Assembly (NCBI RefSeq): GCF_039544265.1
Contig: NZ_BAABLI010000011.1
Span: forward strand, 109,863 to 173,862
Reading direction: 5' to 3'
DNA: 64,000 nucleotides
From: Corallincola platygyrae
GTDB lineage: Bacteria; Pseudomonadota; Gammaproteobacteria; Enterobacterales; Neiellaceae
The notes under the pieces are model-generated. The model ran no database searches, was not told the origin of the DNA, and saw only the letters and a program-made list of their open reading frames with translations. A program made the position numbers and the translations under genes. Positions within the stretch are counted from its first letter, which is position 1, and every line of letters begins with the position of its first letter. Below are positions 43,809 to 52,648 of this stretch, piece by piece.

Positions 43809-44828
43809 CTAAACGTCGATTTCAGACAAACTCTCTAACGGCCAGCGAGGCTGAGTGGTTACCGCCAATGGTTGATGCTCACCCGCTTTAAGGCGCTGTA
43901 ACCCTGCATAAGCGATCATGGCACCATTATCGGTACAAAAACGAGGGGCCGGATAAAAGACTTCGCCATCACGCTCTGCCATCAAGGTGGCCAGTTGTGC
44001 CCGTAATTCAATGTTGGCACTTACGCCACCAGCAACCACGAGTCTTTTCAGTCCAGTTTGCTCTAAAGCGCGGCGGCACTTAATCGCTAAGGTATCGATC
44101 ACCGCCTGCTGAAACGCATGGGCGATATCTGCGTGAGTTTGTGCACTTTCGTCCGCTTCGCGAATTGCCGTTGCAGCCGCGGTCTTTAACCCACTGAAAC
44201 TAAAGTCCAGCCCGGGGCGGTCAGTCATAGGTCGTGGAAACTTGAAACGTCCCGGGGTTCCCTGCTCCGCCATTTTCGCCAGCAAAGGTCCGCCCGGGTA
44301 ATCCAATCCCAGCAGCTTGGCTGTTTTATCAAACGCTTCGCCTGCCGCATCGTCAATGGACTCACCCAGTAATTCATAACTACCAATGCCATCAACACGG
44401 ATCAACTGGGTGTGCCCCCCCGATACGAGCAGGGCAACAAAAGGAAACTCAGGTACGTTTTCTTCAAGCATTGGTGCCAACAGGTGTCCTTCGAGATGAT
44501 GCACACCAACCGCGGGTACTCCCCAGCTATAAGCTAACGAGCGCCCCACCGTGGCGCCAACCAACAAGGCACCTACCAGGCCTGGCCCTCGAGTAAACGC
44601 AACCCCATCAATATCGTCAGGCTTGCAATTGGCTTCAGCCATTGCTTCGCGAATTAACGGAATGATCTTGCGAACATGGTCTCGTGAAGCCAGTTCGGGC
44701 ACCACGCCACCATAGTCGGCATGCAACTTAACCTGACTGTAGAGTTGGTTGGCTAGCAAACCCTGCTCATCGTCAACGATGGCAATACCGGTCTCGTCAC
44801 ATGAAGTTTCAATACCCAGTATTCGCAT
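43809..44828 (-). CDS. tsaD: tRNA N6-adenosine threonylcarbamoyltransferase
   Basis: TsaD transfers the threonylcarbamoyl group to A37 of ANN-decoding tRNAs. The 339 residues begin MRILGIETSCDETG, the family start; the ATG at 44858 would add ten atypical residues. The iron-binding His pair lies in HHLEGHLLAP. The ASKHA fold segments ALLVSGGHTQL and CTDNGAMIAYAG are clear. It is divergent from the rpsU operon, as in E. coli. Confidence 0.97.
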   Translation of the reverse strand: MRILGIETSCDETGIAIVDDEQGLLANQLYSQVKLHADYGGVVPELASRDHVRKIIPLIREAMAEANCKPDDIDGVAFTRGPGLVGALLVGATVGRSLAYSWGVPAVGVHHLEGHLLAPMLEENVPEFPFVALLVSGGHTQLIRVDGIGSYELLGESIDDAAGEAFDKTAKLLGLDYPGGPLLAKMAEQGTPGRFKFPRPMTDRPGLDFSFSGLKTAAATAIREADESAQTHADIAHAFQQAVIDTLAIKCRRALEQTGLKRLVVAGGVSANIELRAQLATLMAERDGEVFYPAPRFCTDNGAMIAYAGLQRLKAGEHQPLAVTTQPRWPLESLSEIDV

Positions 44829-44910
44829 TGGCGGTGCCTCTATATAATGGAAAAACATCTGGCGGCGAATTCTACCCGTCGCCTTAATACAAAAACAGTC
44901 CAGATCCTAC

Positions 44911-44940
44911 TTTACTTTGGGTAACCGATCAGATTAGAAT
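44911..44940 (+). promoter_or_regulatory. Predicted sigma-70 promoter for rpsU operon
   Basis: TTTACT (44911-44916) and TAGAAT (44935-44940), separated by 18 bases, lie about 85 bases before rpsU. A TATAAT at 44843-44848 is another candidate further up. Neither is proven. Confidence 0.4.
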
Positions 44941-45025
44941 TCCGCACCATTTTTAAACGGCGGTCAAATTTCGTACCGCGTTTCAGATCAAATCTGATTG
45001 ATCAGTTTTCTGAGGTGAGAGGCAC

Positions 45026-45241
45026 ATGCCAGTAATTAAAGTACGCGAAAACGAGCCTTTTGACGTAGCTCTACGTCGTTTCAAGCGCTCTTGTGAAAAA
45101 GCAGGCGTTTTGTCTGAAGTTCGTCGTCGCGAGTTCTACGAGAAACCAACTTCTGAGCGTAAGCGCAAAAAAGCTGCGGCTGTTAAGCGTCACGCGAAGA
45201 AGCTGTTCCGTGAGAACGCTCGTCGCACCCGCCTGTACTAA
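45026..45241 (+). CDS. rpsU: 30S ribosomal protein S21
   Basis: S21, needed for initiation on the small subunit. The 71-residue basic protein begins MPVIKVRENEPFDVALRRF and ends in the Arg/Lys-rich KLFRENARRTRLY, nearly the E. coli sequence. GAGG in the leader provides ribosome binding. It is the first gene of the macromolecular-synthesis operon, with a YqeY-type gene inserted before dnaG. Confidence 0.98.
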   Translation: MPVIKVRENEPFDVALRRFKRSCEKAGVLSEVRRREFYEKPTSERKRKKAAAVKRHAKKLFRENARRTRLY

Positions 45242-45268
45242 TACAGCGGATAAAAGGTTATACCACTC

Positions 45269-45718
45269 ATGAGTGAATTGGTTGCACAGCTAAAAGACCA
45301 GCAAAAAGATGCCATGCGCGCTAAAGACAAGGTGCGCTTGGGTACTATCCGCATGATCCTCGCAGAGGTGAAACAGCGCGAAATTGATGGTCAAACCACG
45401 CTGTCTGACGATGAAGTTATTAACGTGCTGACCAAAATGGTTAAGCAGCGTCGCGACTCCGTCAGCCAATACGAGTCTGCGGGTCGTGAAGACCTTGCCG
45501 AAACAGAACGTTCAGAGATCAGTGTGATTGAAACGTTCTTACCTCAGCAGTTAACTGCTGAAGAGGTGCAAGCTTTAGTAGCAGAGGCTATTGAAGCATC
45601 AGGCGCCAGCGGCATGCAGGACATGGGTAAGGTAATGGGTATTCTGAAACCAAAAATTCAGGGTCGTGCCGAAATGGGCCCGGTCAGCGCTCAAGTAAAA
45701 GCGCAATTAACCGCCTGA
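45269..45718 (+). CDS. GatB/YqeY domain protein
   Basis: A 149-residue helical protein of the YqeY family, related to the tail domain of the GatB amidotransferase subunit, which contacts tRNA. Features are MRAKDKVRLGTIRMILAEVKQREID, VINVLTKMVKQRRDS and the C-terminal GKVMGILKPKIQGRAEM. Its exact role is unknown. It lies 27 bases after rpsU and before the operon hairpin, so it shares rpsU expression. This placement is common outside the enterics. Confidence 0.93.
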   Translation: MSELVAQLKDQQKDAMRAKDKVRLGTIRMILAEVKQREIDGQTTLSDDEVINVLTKMVKQRRDSVSQYESAGREDLAETERSEISVIETFLPQQLTAEEVQALVAEAIEASGASGMQDMGKVMGILKPKIQGRAEMGPVSAQVKAQLTA

Positions 45719-45745
45719 TATTTTTGAGTAATACTCAAACCAGTT

Positions 45746-45775
45746 AACAAGCCGTGCCCCAGGGCACGGCTTGTT
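45746..45775 (+). terminator. Strong hairpin before dnaG, attenuator or processing site
   Basis: AACAAGCCGTGCCC-CA-GGGCACGGCTTGTT is a perfect 14-bp stem. It is followed by GCGTTTCTAC, not a T-run, so read-through into dnaG is expected. A palindrome TTTGAGTA-A-TACTCAAA lies just before it (about 45723-45739). In E. coli a partial terminator at the same place makes rpsU far more abundant than dnaG; the same logic is inferred here. Confidence 0.75.
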
Positions 45776-45822
45776 GCGTTTCTACTTGTCGGAAAGAGTA
45801 ACAACAGCGATAGTTGCAACTG

Positions 45823-47604
45823 ATGGCAGGACATATCCCCCGAGAGTTTATTGATGATCTACTCGCCCGCACCGACGTTGTCGATGTGGTGGATAGTCGT
45901 GTTCGCCTGAAAAAAAGTGGCAAAAACTATAGTGCCTGTTGCCCTTTCCACAACGAAAAGACCCCTTCTTTCACTGTCAGCCAGGATAAACAGTTCTATC
46001 ACTGCTTTGGATGCGGTGCGCACGGCAACGCCATCGACTTCGTTATGGAGTACGAACGGCTTGATTTTGTTGACGCGATAGAAGAATTAGCCGGAGAACT
46101 TGGCTTAGAGGTTCCTCGCGAGAAGCGACAGGGAAAGCCGAATCAAGGCCCTCATGCCAGTGCTGAGCAGAAGCGGGATGGCTATGAGCTGATGGAGCAG
46201 TTGTGCCGATTTTATCAGGGCCAACTCCGTCAGCATGCTAATAGCGACAAGGTCATTGGATATCTGAAGCAACGCGGCCTCAGTGGCGAAACAGCAAAAC
46301 AGTGGGAAATTGGCTACGCTCCTGCGGAGTGGGACAGCGTCTTTAAGCACTTCGGTCATACCAAACAACAGCAAGACCAATTGCTCACCTTGGGCATGTT
46401 GATCGAAAACGACAATAAGCGTCGCTACGACCGCTTCCGTGATCGTGTCATGTTCCCAATTCGAGACAAACGCGGCCGCGTGATTGGGTTCGGTGGTCGT
46501 GTACTTGATGACGGTACGCCAAAATACCTCAACTCTCCAGAAACCCCGCTGTTTCACAAAGGGTTGGAGCTATACGGCTTTTACCAGGTTAAACACGCTG
46601 AAAAGAAACCGACACAAGTCGTCATCGTTGAAGGCTATATGGATGTTGTGGCGCTGTCACAACATGGCGTCAATTATGCGGTTGCATCATTGGGCACCGC
46701 CACCAGTCGTGATCAATTGCAGGCTCTGTTTCGTCTGACAGATAAGGTTATCTGCTGTTATGACGGTGACCGCGCGGGCCGCGATGCAGCATGGCGAGCC
46801 CTTGAGAATGCGTTGCCACTGCTAAAAGATGGCCTGCAGCTTAGGTTTGTTTTCCTGCCAGATGGTGAAGACCCTGATTCGTTAGTGAAAGCGCAAGGTA
46901 AAGAAGCATTCGAGGCCTTGCTAGATGATGCCCTTCCCATGGCTGACTTTCTGTTCCAACAGCTATCTCATCAAGCTGATTTAGGCCAGCAAGAAGGTCG
47001 CGCTAAGTACGCGCAACTCGCCACACCACTGATCAGCAAACTGCCAGAAGGTGTCATGCGAGAATTACTCACCGATCAGCTTTGCCAGAAATTGGCGATG
47101 CCGCGGGAGTCACTACAGAAGCTGCTTACTCCAGCGCCAAATGATGGCAAGAAAGAACAGCAGGCCGCACAGAAGAAGACACCCGTGCGTATTGCTGTGG
47201 CCATGTTGGTACAACACCCGGAACTGGCGCAGACAGAACAGGTCAAAGAGTTAGTCGAGATCGATGCGTTTGATGAGATAACGCTACCAGGTATCGATCT
47301 GCTAAAAGCGTTGTTAACACAGACATCAGCCGCCCCATTGACCACTGGCAGACTGCTTGAACAATGGCGCGGACGACCAGAATACAACAGCCTGACTAAG
47401 TTAGCGGGCTGGCAACTCCATGTTGATGAAGAACATCGTGAAGCATTGTTCTTCGACACCCTGGAAAAGCTGCTAAGTTTGTTTGTTGAGCAGCGAACAG
47501 AAGAGTTATTGGCACACGCCAGACAAGGTCGGCTAACCGCCGATGAGAAGCAAGAGCTTCAACAGCTGCTAAGAGAAAGGCAGCAAATTGAGACAACGCC
47601 CTAG
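45823..47604 (+). CDS. dnaG: DNA primase
   Basis: DnaG makes RNA primers at the replication fork. The 593 residues show the CHC2-type zinc ribbon (CCPFHNEKTPSF with QFYHCFGCGAHG), the RNA polymerase core with FGGRVL, TOPRIM with VIVEGYMDVVAL and CYDGDRAGRDAA, and a C-terminal DnaB-binding helical region. ATG at 45823 is chosen because family members begin MAGxIPR; the TTG at 45814 is nine bases earlier and there is no clear Shine-Dalgarno for either, in keeping with low expression. Confidence 0.97.
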   Translation: MAGHIPREFIDDLLARTDVVDVVDSRVRLKKSGKNYSACCPFHNEKTPSFTVSQDKQFYHCFGCGAHGNAIDFVMEYERLDFVDAIEELAGELGLEVPREKRQGKPNQGPHASAEQKRDGYELMEQLCRFYQGQLRQHANSDKVIGYLKQRGLSGETAKQWEIGYAPAEWDSVFKHFGHTKQQQDQLLTLGMLIENDNKRRYDRFRDRVMFPIRDKRGRVIGFGGRVLDDGTPKYLNSPETPLFHKGLELYGFYQVKHAEKKPTQVVIVEGYMDVVALSQHGVNYAVASLGTATSRDQLQALFRLTDKVICCYDGDRAGRDAAWRALENALPLLKDGLQLRFVFLPDGEDPDSLVKAQGKEAFEALLDDALPMADFLFQQLSHQADLGQQEGRAKYAQLATPLISKLPEGVMRELLTDQLCQKLAMPRESLQKLLTPAPNDGKKEQQAAQKKTPVRIAVAMLVQHPELAQTEQVKELVEIDAFDEITLPGIDLLKALLTQTSAAPLTTGRLLEQWRGRPEYNSLTKLAGWQLHVDEEHREALFFDTLEKLLSLFVEQRTEELLAHARQGRLTADEKQELQQLLRERQQIETTP

Positions 47605-47693
47605 CGGGCAAATATGCAACAGGTTATACTGTAGGGCTTTCGTGCCCACACGGTAAGCGCGGTATCCACATCTAAGAAGGTCCGAGAGAGTAT

Positions 47694-49529
47694 ATGGAGC
47701 AGACCCCACAGTCTCAACTAAGACTCCTGGTTGCCAAAGGCAAAGAGCAGGGTTATCTAACTTATGCAGAAGTTAATGATCACCTGCCGGCGGATATAGT
47801 CGATTCCGATCAAATCGAAGATATCATCAGTATGATCAATGACATGGGGATCCAGGTATATGAATCTGCCCCAGATGCAGACTCATTGATCCTCAATGAA
47901 AACAGCACCACGGATGAAGAAGCCGCAGAAGCGGCTGCTCAGGCATTAGCCTCTGTTGACTCAGAACTTGGCAGAACCACTGACCCAGTGCGTATGTATA
48001 TGCGCGAAATGGGGACGGTTGAGCTTCTGACCCGAGAAGGCGAAATCGACATTGCCAAGCGCATTGAAGATGGGATCTACACCGTTCAAAGTTCGGTCTC
48101 TGAATATCCAGCAGCCATCACCTATCTGTTAGACCAGTTCGATCAATTCGAGGCTGGCGAAATCCGTTTGGCTGAAATTATCTCAGGCTTTATCGATCCT
48201 AACGCTGAAGACGTTGCGCCAACGGCGACTCACATCGGTTCTGAACTTTCTGAAGAAGAGCTAGATGATGAGGATGATGACGACGAAGACGACGAGGACG
48301 AGGAAGAGGGCCCAACCGGTCCAGATCCTGAAGAAGCGCGCGAAATGTTCTCGCAACTGCGCGACAAGCATGACGCTGTCCGTAAAGTTGTAAGCAAACA
48401 GGCTCGCGATTCTAAAGCCGCGAAAGAAGCTATCGCAGAACTGGCTGAACTGTTTAAGCAGTTCCGTCTTGTTCCGAAACAGTTCGACAAAATCGTTGCC
48501 AGCATGCGCGGCATGATGGATCGTGTACGAACTCAAGAGCGACTGATCATGAAGATCTGTATCGCCAAGGCTTCAATGCCTAAGAAGATCTTCGTACAAA
48601 CCTTTGGTGGTAACGAAGCATCTGAAGAATGGCTGGAAGCTCAGATTGCCGCAGGCAAAGAGTGGAGCGCGATTATCGATGCCGAGCGTGACGAAGTACT
48701 CCGCAGTATTCAGAAGCTTAAGCAGGTTGAAGAAGAAACCGGCCTGAGCATCACCACGATTAAAGATATCAACCGTCGCATGAGCATCGGTGAAGCGAAA
48801 GCTCGCCGTGCCAAAAAAGAGATGGTTGAAGCCAACTTACGTTTGGTTATCTCAATCGCTAAGAAATACACCAACCGAGGCCTACAGTTCCTGGACCTGA
48901 TTCAGGAAGGTAACATCGGTTTGATGAAAGCGGTTGATAAGTTCGAATATCGTCGTGGTTACAAGTTCTCGACCTATGCAACCTGGTGGATCCGTCAGGC
49001 CATTACCCGCTCAATTGCGGATCAGGCCCGTACCATCCGTATCCCGGTACATATGATCGAAACCATCAACAAGCTGAACCGTATCTCTCGCCAAATGCTG
49101 CAGGAGATGGGGCGTGAGCCTAGCCCAGAAGAGCTAGCTGAACGCATGTTGATGCCGGAAGATAAGATCCGCAAAGTACTTAAGATCGCCAAAGAGCCGA
49201 TCTCAATGGAAACTCCTATTGGCGATGATGAAGATTCGCACTTGGGTGATTTTATTGAGGACGCTACTACCGAGCTGCCAGCAGATTCTGCAACCATGGC
49301 TAGCCTCAAAGGCGCGACTCACGAAGTTCTGGCTGGTCTGACTGCGCGTGAAGCGAAAGTACTGCGTATGCGTTTTGGTATCGACATGAACACTGACCAC
49401 ACCCTTGAGGAAGTGGGCAAGCAGTTCGACGTTACTCGTGAGCGTATCCGTCAGATCGAAGCGAAGGCGCTGCGTAAACTGCGTCACCCTTCTCGCTCTG
49501 AAGTGCTTCGCAGTTTCTTGGACGAATAA
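47694..49529 (+). CDS. rpoD: RNA polymerase primary sigma factor (sigma-70)
   Basis: The housekeeping sigma factor, 611 residues (E. coli 613). Region 1.1 occupies the start (SQLRLLVAKGKEQGYLTYAEV); an acidic tract with long Asp/Glu runs follows at about 185-210. Region 2 has NLRLVISIAKKYTNRGLQF and YKFSTYATWWIRQAITR; region 3 IPVHMIETINKLNR; region 4.2 LEEVGKQFDVTRERIRQIE. It is the last gene of the rpsU-dnaG-rpoD operon, 89 bases after dnaG, a gap large enough to hold an internal promoter. Confidence 0.98.
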   Translation: MEQTPQSQLRLLVAKGKEQGYLTYAEVNDHLPADIVDSDQIEDIISMINDMGIQVYESAPDADSLILNENSTTDEEAAEAAAQALASVDSELGRTTDPVRMYMREMGTVELLTREGEIDIAKRIEDGIYTVQSSVSEYPAAITYLLDQFDQFEAGEIRLAEIISGFIDPNAEDVAPTATHIGSELSEEELDDEDDDDEDDEDEEEGPTGPDPEEAREMFSQLRDKHDAVRKVVSKQARDSKAAKEAIAELAELFKQFRLVPKQFDKIVASMRGMMDRVRTQERLIMKICIAKASMPKKIFVQTFGGNEASEEWLEAQIAAGKEWSAIIDAERDEVLRSIQKLKQVEEETGLSITTIKDINRRMSIGEAKARRAKKEMVEANLRLVISIAKKYTNRGLQFLDLIQEGNIGLMKAVDKFEYRRGYKFSTYATWWIRQAITRSIADQARTIRIPVHMIETINKLNRISRQMLQEMGREPSPEELAERMLMPEDKIRKVLKIAKEPISMETPIGDDEDSHLGDFIEDATTELPADSATMASLKGATHEVLAGLTAREAKVLRMRFGIDMNTDHTLEEVGKQFDVTRERIRQIEAKALRKLRHPSRSEVLRSFLDE

Positions 49530-49597
49530 GCTCATCGGATAAATAGTAACCAACTGAATATTAGAAGGTTGTCTATTACATCTCAGAGCTAGACAGG

Positions 49598-49631
49598 AGC
49601 GGCGGCAACACATAAAATTGCTGCCGCTTTT
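49598..49631 (+). terminator. Terminator of rpoD
   Basis: AGCGGCGGCAA pairs with TTGCTGCCGCT with one mismatch and a 9-base loop, followed by TTT. It lies about 70 bases after the rpoD stop. Confidence 0.8.
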
Positions 49632-49661
49632 GACGAGACTCCTCGCAAAAAACAGAATTAC

Positions 49662-49738
49662 GGCCCCTTAGCTCAGTTGGTTAGAGCAGTCGACTCATAA
49701 TCGATTGGTCGCGTGTTCAAGTCACGCAGGGGCCACCA
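49662..49738 (+). tRNA. ileX: tRNA-Ile2 (anticodon CAU, lysidine type)
   Basis: A complete cloverleaf, 77 bases with encoded CCA. Acceptor GGCCCCU pairs with AGGGGCC; D arm GCUC/GAGC; anticodon stem GUCGA/UCGAU; loop CUCAUAA, anticodon at 49696-49698; T arm GCGUG/CACGC with loop UUCAAGU. CAU could also be methionine, but the body closely matches E. coli ileX, which lies just downstream of rpoD there too. C34 is expected to be modified to lysidine by TilS to read AUA. Confidence 0.93.
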
Positions 49739-49743
49739 TATTG

Positions 49744-49774
49744 AAAGGCTTATGGAGAAATCCATAAGCCTTTT
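49744..49774 (+). terminator. Terminator of the tRNA gene
   Basis: AAAGGCTTATGGA-GAAA-TCCATAAGCCTTT, a 13-bp stem with a stable GAAA tetraloop, followed by TTCTTTT; it begins six bases after the tRNA CCA end. Confidence 0.9.
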
Positions 49775-49888
49775 CTTTTACAGCCAGCCGCTCAACTGAA
49801 CTTCGCTAATGTCAGATTCAAAGCACCTTGAACAGAGAGGTCTGACCAGATAGCCTATAAGCAATACTCAAAACAACAAGAAACTGGT

Positions 49889-50689
49889 ATGCATATAGAT
49901 GAGTTGCTGGAAGCTGCAGTATTAACTGCTGATAGCCAAACTACTATGACTCTTCCTGAGGATTGGACGCAGGGACGCACGGTCTTCGGAGGGTTATCGG
50001 CAGCCCTACTCTACGTGGTGATTAAAAACCAGGTCGCGGCAGAAAGGCCCTTGCGTTCACTATCTACGAATTTTGTCGGCCCACTTCTCACGGATACGTC
50101 GTTCTCATTTGAGGTAGAACTCCTTCGAGAGGGTAAAAGTGCCTCGCAGCTATCAGCTCGTATAGTTCAGCAAGGTCAGGTTGCGGTTATCCAACAGGCC
50201 TGTTTTGGCGCAGAACGAGGTTCTGATATCACGGTCAAACAAACAGATGACCATCAGTTGAGCTCGCCGAAAATCGAGCAGCAGTTGCCATTTATCCCAG
50301 ACGTAACGCCTAAGTTTATCCAACATATTGATTTGGCCATCGTTGATGGTGCCATGCCATATACAGGCGCTCTGCAATCATCGTTGGATGGTTGGATGCG
50401 ATTTAGGAACCCTCCCAATCGTATCACCGATGCACACCTTATCTGTCTGATCGACGCTTGGCCTCCCGCAGTGCTTCAGATGATGAAGCAACTTGCCCCA
50501 GCCAGTACCATGGCATGGAATCTTGAGTTTATTCATCCGCACCAACCTATTGCTCCTGATGACTGGTTTGCCTACAAGGCATACACCCGCCAAGCTGCAA
50601 ATGGATATGCCCATTTGGAAGCCAATATCTGGGATAGCGCAGGGGAACTTGTGGCTATCAGTCGCCAATGCGTGACTGTTTTTTGCTGA
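49889..50689 (+). CDS. Acyl-CoA thioesterase, double hotdog fold
   Basis: A 266-residue TesB-like thioesterase of the 4HBT_3 type. The N-terminal hotdog (about 1-110) shows GRTVFGGLSAALLY and LRSLSTNFVGP; the C-terminal hotdog (about 150-266) shows WMRFRN and ITDAHLICLIDAWPPAV, the conserved Asp region. It would release fatty acids from CoA; chain-length preference is unknown. Monocistronic, with a weak ribosome-binding site. The following small gene begins about 100 bases later. Confidence 0.88.
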   Translation: MHIDELLEAAVLTADSQTTMTLPEDWTQGRTVFGGLSAALLYVVIKNQVAAERPLRSLSTNFVGPLLTDTSFSFEVELLREGKSASQLSARIVQQGQVAVIQQACFGAERGSDITVKQTDDHQLSSPKIEQQLPFIPDVTPKFIQHIDLAIVDGAMPYTGALQSSLDGWMRFRNPPNRITDAHLICLIDAWPPAVLQMMKQLAPASTMAWNLEFIHPHQPIAPDDWFAYKAYTRQAANGYAHLEANIWDSAGELVAISRQCVTVFC

Positions 50690-50789
50690 TAAATCATGCT
50701 GCCTGTCTCCTTAAAGCAGACCAATATCGATCCAAATGAAAAGAGTCGCTGTATCACGATTAGATGCTAACCATACTGGAGCGATCGTT

Positions 50790-51077
50790 ATGCAGCACTC
50801 TCTTGATGAACTAGACCAAGTAAGCCGTATCGACAAACTGGAACTGCACTCATTGGAAGGCGGTTGGTACCAGGCGGAATTCGATTGCCATCAGGGTCGC
50901 AGTCGACTGGTCACTGACCAAGGACGCCCTATCCACTTTCAGAGTATCGAGTCAGCCAAAGAAGCGCTGAATGGTGTCGAGATCCAGAAAGCGACGCTTG
51001 TTTTTAAATCAGCGTACGACGAAATGATTGGCACTGATAGTGCTAATGGCCCGATTGAGTTGCCTCTCATCTGGTAA
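50790..51077 (+). CDS. DUF6482-like small protein
   Basis: A 95-residue soluble protein with the pattern IDKLELHSLEGGWYQAEFD ... GRPIHFQSIESAKEAL, which matches what I recall of the DUF6482 family (common in Pseudomonas and Marinobacter). Function unknown. The ATG at 50790 is preferred to that at 50736: GGAG lies nine bases upstream and the family starts there. The alternative would add 18 residues of unlike sequence. Confidence 0.7.
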   Translation: MQHSLDELDQVSRIDKLELHSLEGGWYQAEFDCHQGRSRLVTDQGRPIHFQSIESAKEALNGVEIQKATLVFKSAYDEMIGTDSANGPIELPLIW

Positions 51078-51225
51078 TAACGGTCTTTTATGCATCAACA
51101 GGCGTCGCAAAATGGTTGAATTAGCGTAGTAGTTCACACACTTGTATTAGCCCTATTGAATGCAGAAACCCTGATTGTTTAAAGTCTTTTCGCTAACTAT
51201 CTCTATTTTAAGAAAGGACTTTCCA

Positions 51226-51576
51226 ATGAGTTGGTTTATTGCCGCACTTAAAAACTATGCAACCTTTGCAGGGCGTGCGCGTCGCGCTGAATACTGGTAC
51301 TTCGTACTGTTCTACCTCCTGTCCGTCATCGCTGGTGCAGTAATTGATGTACTGCTTGGCCTTGGCTTTGTCGCAGCCATCGTTATGCTGGGTCTGATTA
51401 TTCCTAGCATCTCTGTGTGTGTGCGTCGCCTTCACGATACTGGCCGCTCTGGCTGGTGGTGGTGGATCCAATTGGTTCCACTGGTAGGCCCAATCATTCT
51501 TCTGATCTTTATGGTTCAGAATAGTGCTGATGCAGAAAACGATTACGGCCCGAACCCTAAGGCTGCTATCGCTTAA
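51226..51576 (+). CDS. DUF805 family membrane protein
   Basis: A 116-residue inner-membrane protein of the DUF805 (YhaH/YhaI) family with three to four hydrophobic segments. Hallmarks are NYATFAGRARRAEYWYF at the start and RRLHDTGRSGWWWW between helices, plus a C-terminal GPNP. Function unknown. The ATG at 51226 is fixed by AAAGGA seven bases upstream and by the family start MSWFIAALKNY. Confidence 0.93.
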   Translation: MSWFIAALKNYATFAGRARRAEYWYFVLFYLLSVIAGAVIDVLLGLGFVAAIVMLGLIIPSISVCVRRLHDTGRSGWWWWIQLVPLVGPIILLIFMVQNSADAENDYGPNPKAAIA

Positions 51577-51595
51577 TCTCTAAATTAAGTATCTA

Positions 51596-51624
51596 AACAG
51601 GACGCTAAGGCGTCCTGTTTTTTT
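51596..51624 (+). terminator. Terminator of the DUF805 gene
   Basis: AACAGGACGC-TAAG-GCGTCCTGTT followed by a T-run to 51624; 20 bases after the stop. Confidence 0.93.
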
Positions 51625-51651
51625 ATCTACCGACAAAATAGTTAAGCGAAT

Positions 51652-52215
51652 ATGGATAGCGTGAACGACATGGGATTTCCTCAGGAATTAAGCTGGGATA
51701 AGCCGGAACAGGTGCAGGCATCGCTGAATGCGCTCTATTTCTATGCTAACGATGGCAGCGACCAGTTTAGAAGTTGGTATCTGGGGAAGATAAAGACCAA
51801 AAGAAAGGCGGCATTGTTTACCCGTCTGGGTGCGATCCTGTTAACCACGGGCGCGGGCATCATTCCCATGCTGTCTGCTATCCCCAGCCTTGAAAGCCAT
51901 AGCTGGCTCCACCCCGCCTGGTCAAGCGTCGCACTGGCATTGGCGGCACTATTGATTGCGCTAGACAAATTATCTGGTTACACCAGTGGCTGGATCCGTT
52001 ACACCTTGGTCGAGCAGCAGCTACGCCAAAAACAACAGCAGTTTTGCCTAAATTGGCAACAGGTGAAGGGACGTGAATCGGCACTGCCGCTCGTTACGGA
52101 TTACCTCAACGAAACTCAACAGCTTGTGCATGAGGAAACTCAGCAGTGGGCTAAAGAGTTTCAGCAGCATTTAAGCCAGCTTGATAAAGCAACATTGAGC
52201 GCGGGTAAGCGGTAA
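51652..52215 (+). CDS. SLATT/DUF4231-like two-helix membrane protein
   Basis: A 187-residue protein with a hydrophilic N terminus, two membrane helices (about 56-75 and 90-107) separated by a short loop, and a long helical cytoplasmic C terminus. The pattern WYLGKIKTKRK before the first helix and WIRYTLVEQQLRQKQQQF after the second resembles the SLATT/DUF4231 domains (two-helix effectors associated with nucleotide-signal defence systems). No nucleotidyltransferase, SLOG or other partner gene lies next to it, so function is open. The ATG at 51652 has a weak Shine-Dalgarno; an ATG at 51670 is possible. Confidence 0.65.
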   Translation: MDSVNDMGFPQELSWDKPEQVQASLNALYFYANDGSDQFRSWYLGKIKTKRKAALFTRLGAILLTTGAGIIPMLSAIPSLESHSWLHPAWSSVALALAALLIALDKLSGYTSGWIRYTLVEQQLRQKQQQFCLNWQQVKGRESALPLVTDYLNETQQLVHEETQQWAKEFQQHLSQLDKATLSAGKR

Positions 52216-52394
52216 CAATTGACGCAAAAGCGAACATTAAAGTTGTAAGTTAACTACATGTTTCTTTAAAAAGCCTGCCCAACTCGTCGTACCAGTGTTG
52301 TTTTTCCTGATCTGAATCAACAGAATCCTGGTCGGTCCAGTTATTATGTTCGTAAATTAATCACACCAATGATTTCTCTGGCTAAGGAAGTACC

Positions 52395-52619
52395 ATGGAT
52401 ATCGCAACAGAACTTGTTACAGTCATCACCATTCCTCTTCTACTTTGTATCGCTATTGCTTTGGTGGCTTTGGCTTTCGGGAAAAGCCGTGTATTCAAAA
52501 ACAAAGTGTGGGTAAATGACCGCTGTGTAAATTGTAAATCTGGGTTGTGCTGGTCTTGCACCAGAGAAGGCTCAAAAGCGGAGCAGGCAGCCTATACCTG
52601 GTCTGCGGAACCCAAGTAA
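52395..52619 (+). CDS. Small membrane protein with zinc-ribbon-like Cys motif
   Basis: A 74-residue protein with an N-terminal membrane helix (about 6-28) followed by a short cytoplasmic tail holding CVNCKSGLCWSC, a C-x2-C-x4-C-x2-C pattern that could bind one metal ion. AAGGAAG lies a few bases before the ATG, which supports expression. No family was recognised. It sits between the SLATT-like gene and a second small Cys protein on the opposite strand. Confidence 0.65.
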   Translation: MDIATELVTVITIPLLLCIAIALVALAFGKSRVFKNKVWVNDRCVNCKSGLCWSCTREGSKAEQAAYTWSAEPK

Positions 52620-52648
52620 AACGCGCTGCTATCTGGATGATGGCTCAA

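Noticed and set aside
44843..44848. TATAAT as the rpsU promoter
   Set aside because: It lies about 180 bases before rpsU and lacks a -35 match; the pair at 44911-44940 fits better, though neither is proven.
48230..48536. Long minus-strand frames opposite rpoD, one with a poly-serine run
   Set aside because: They mirror the Asp/Glu codon runs of the rpoD acidic tract; no start signal and fully inside a certain gene.
49662..49738. Elongator tRNA-Met from the CAU anticodon
   Set aside because: The acceptor GGCCCCU and the whole body follow the tRNA-Ile2 pattern of E. coli ileX rather than metT.
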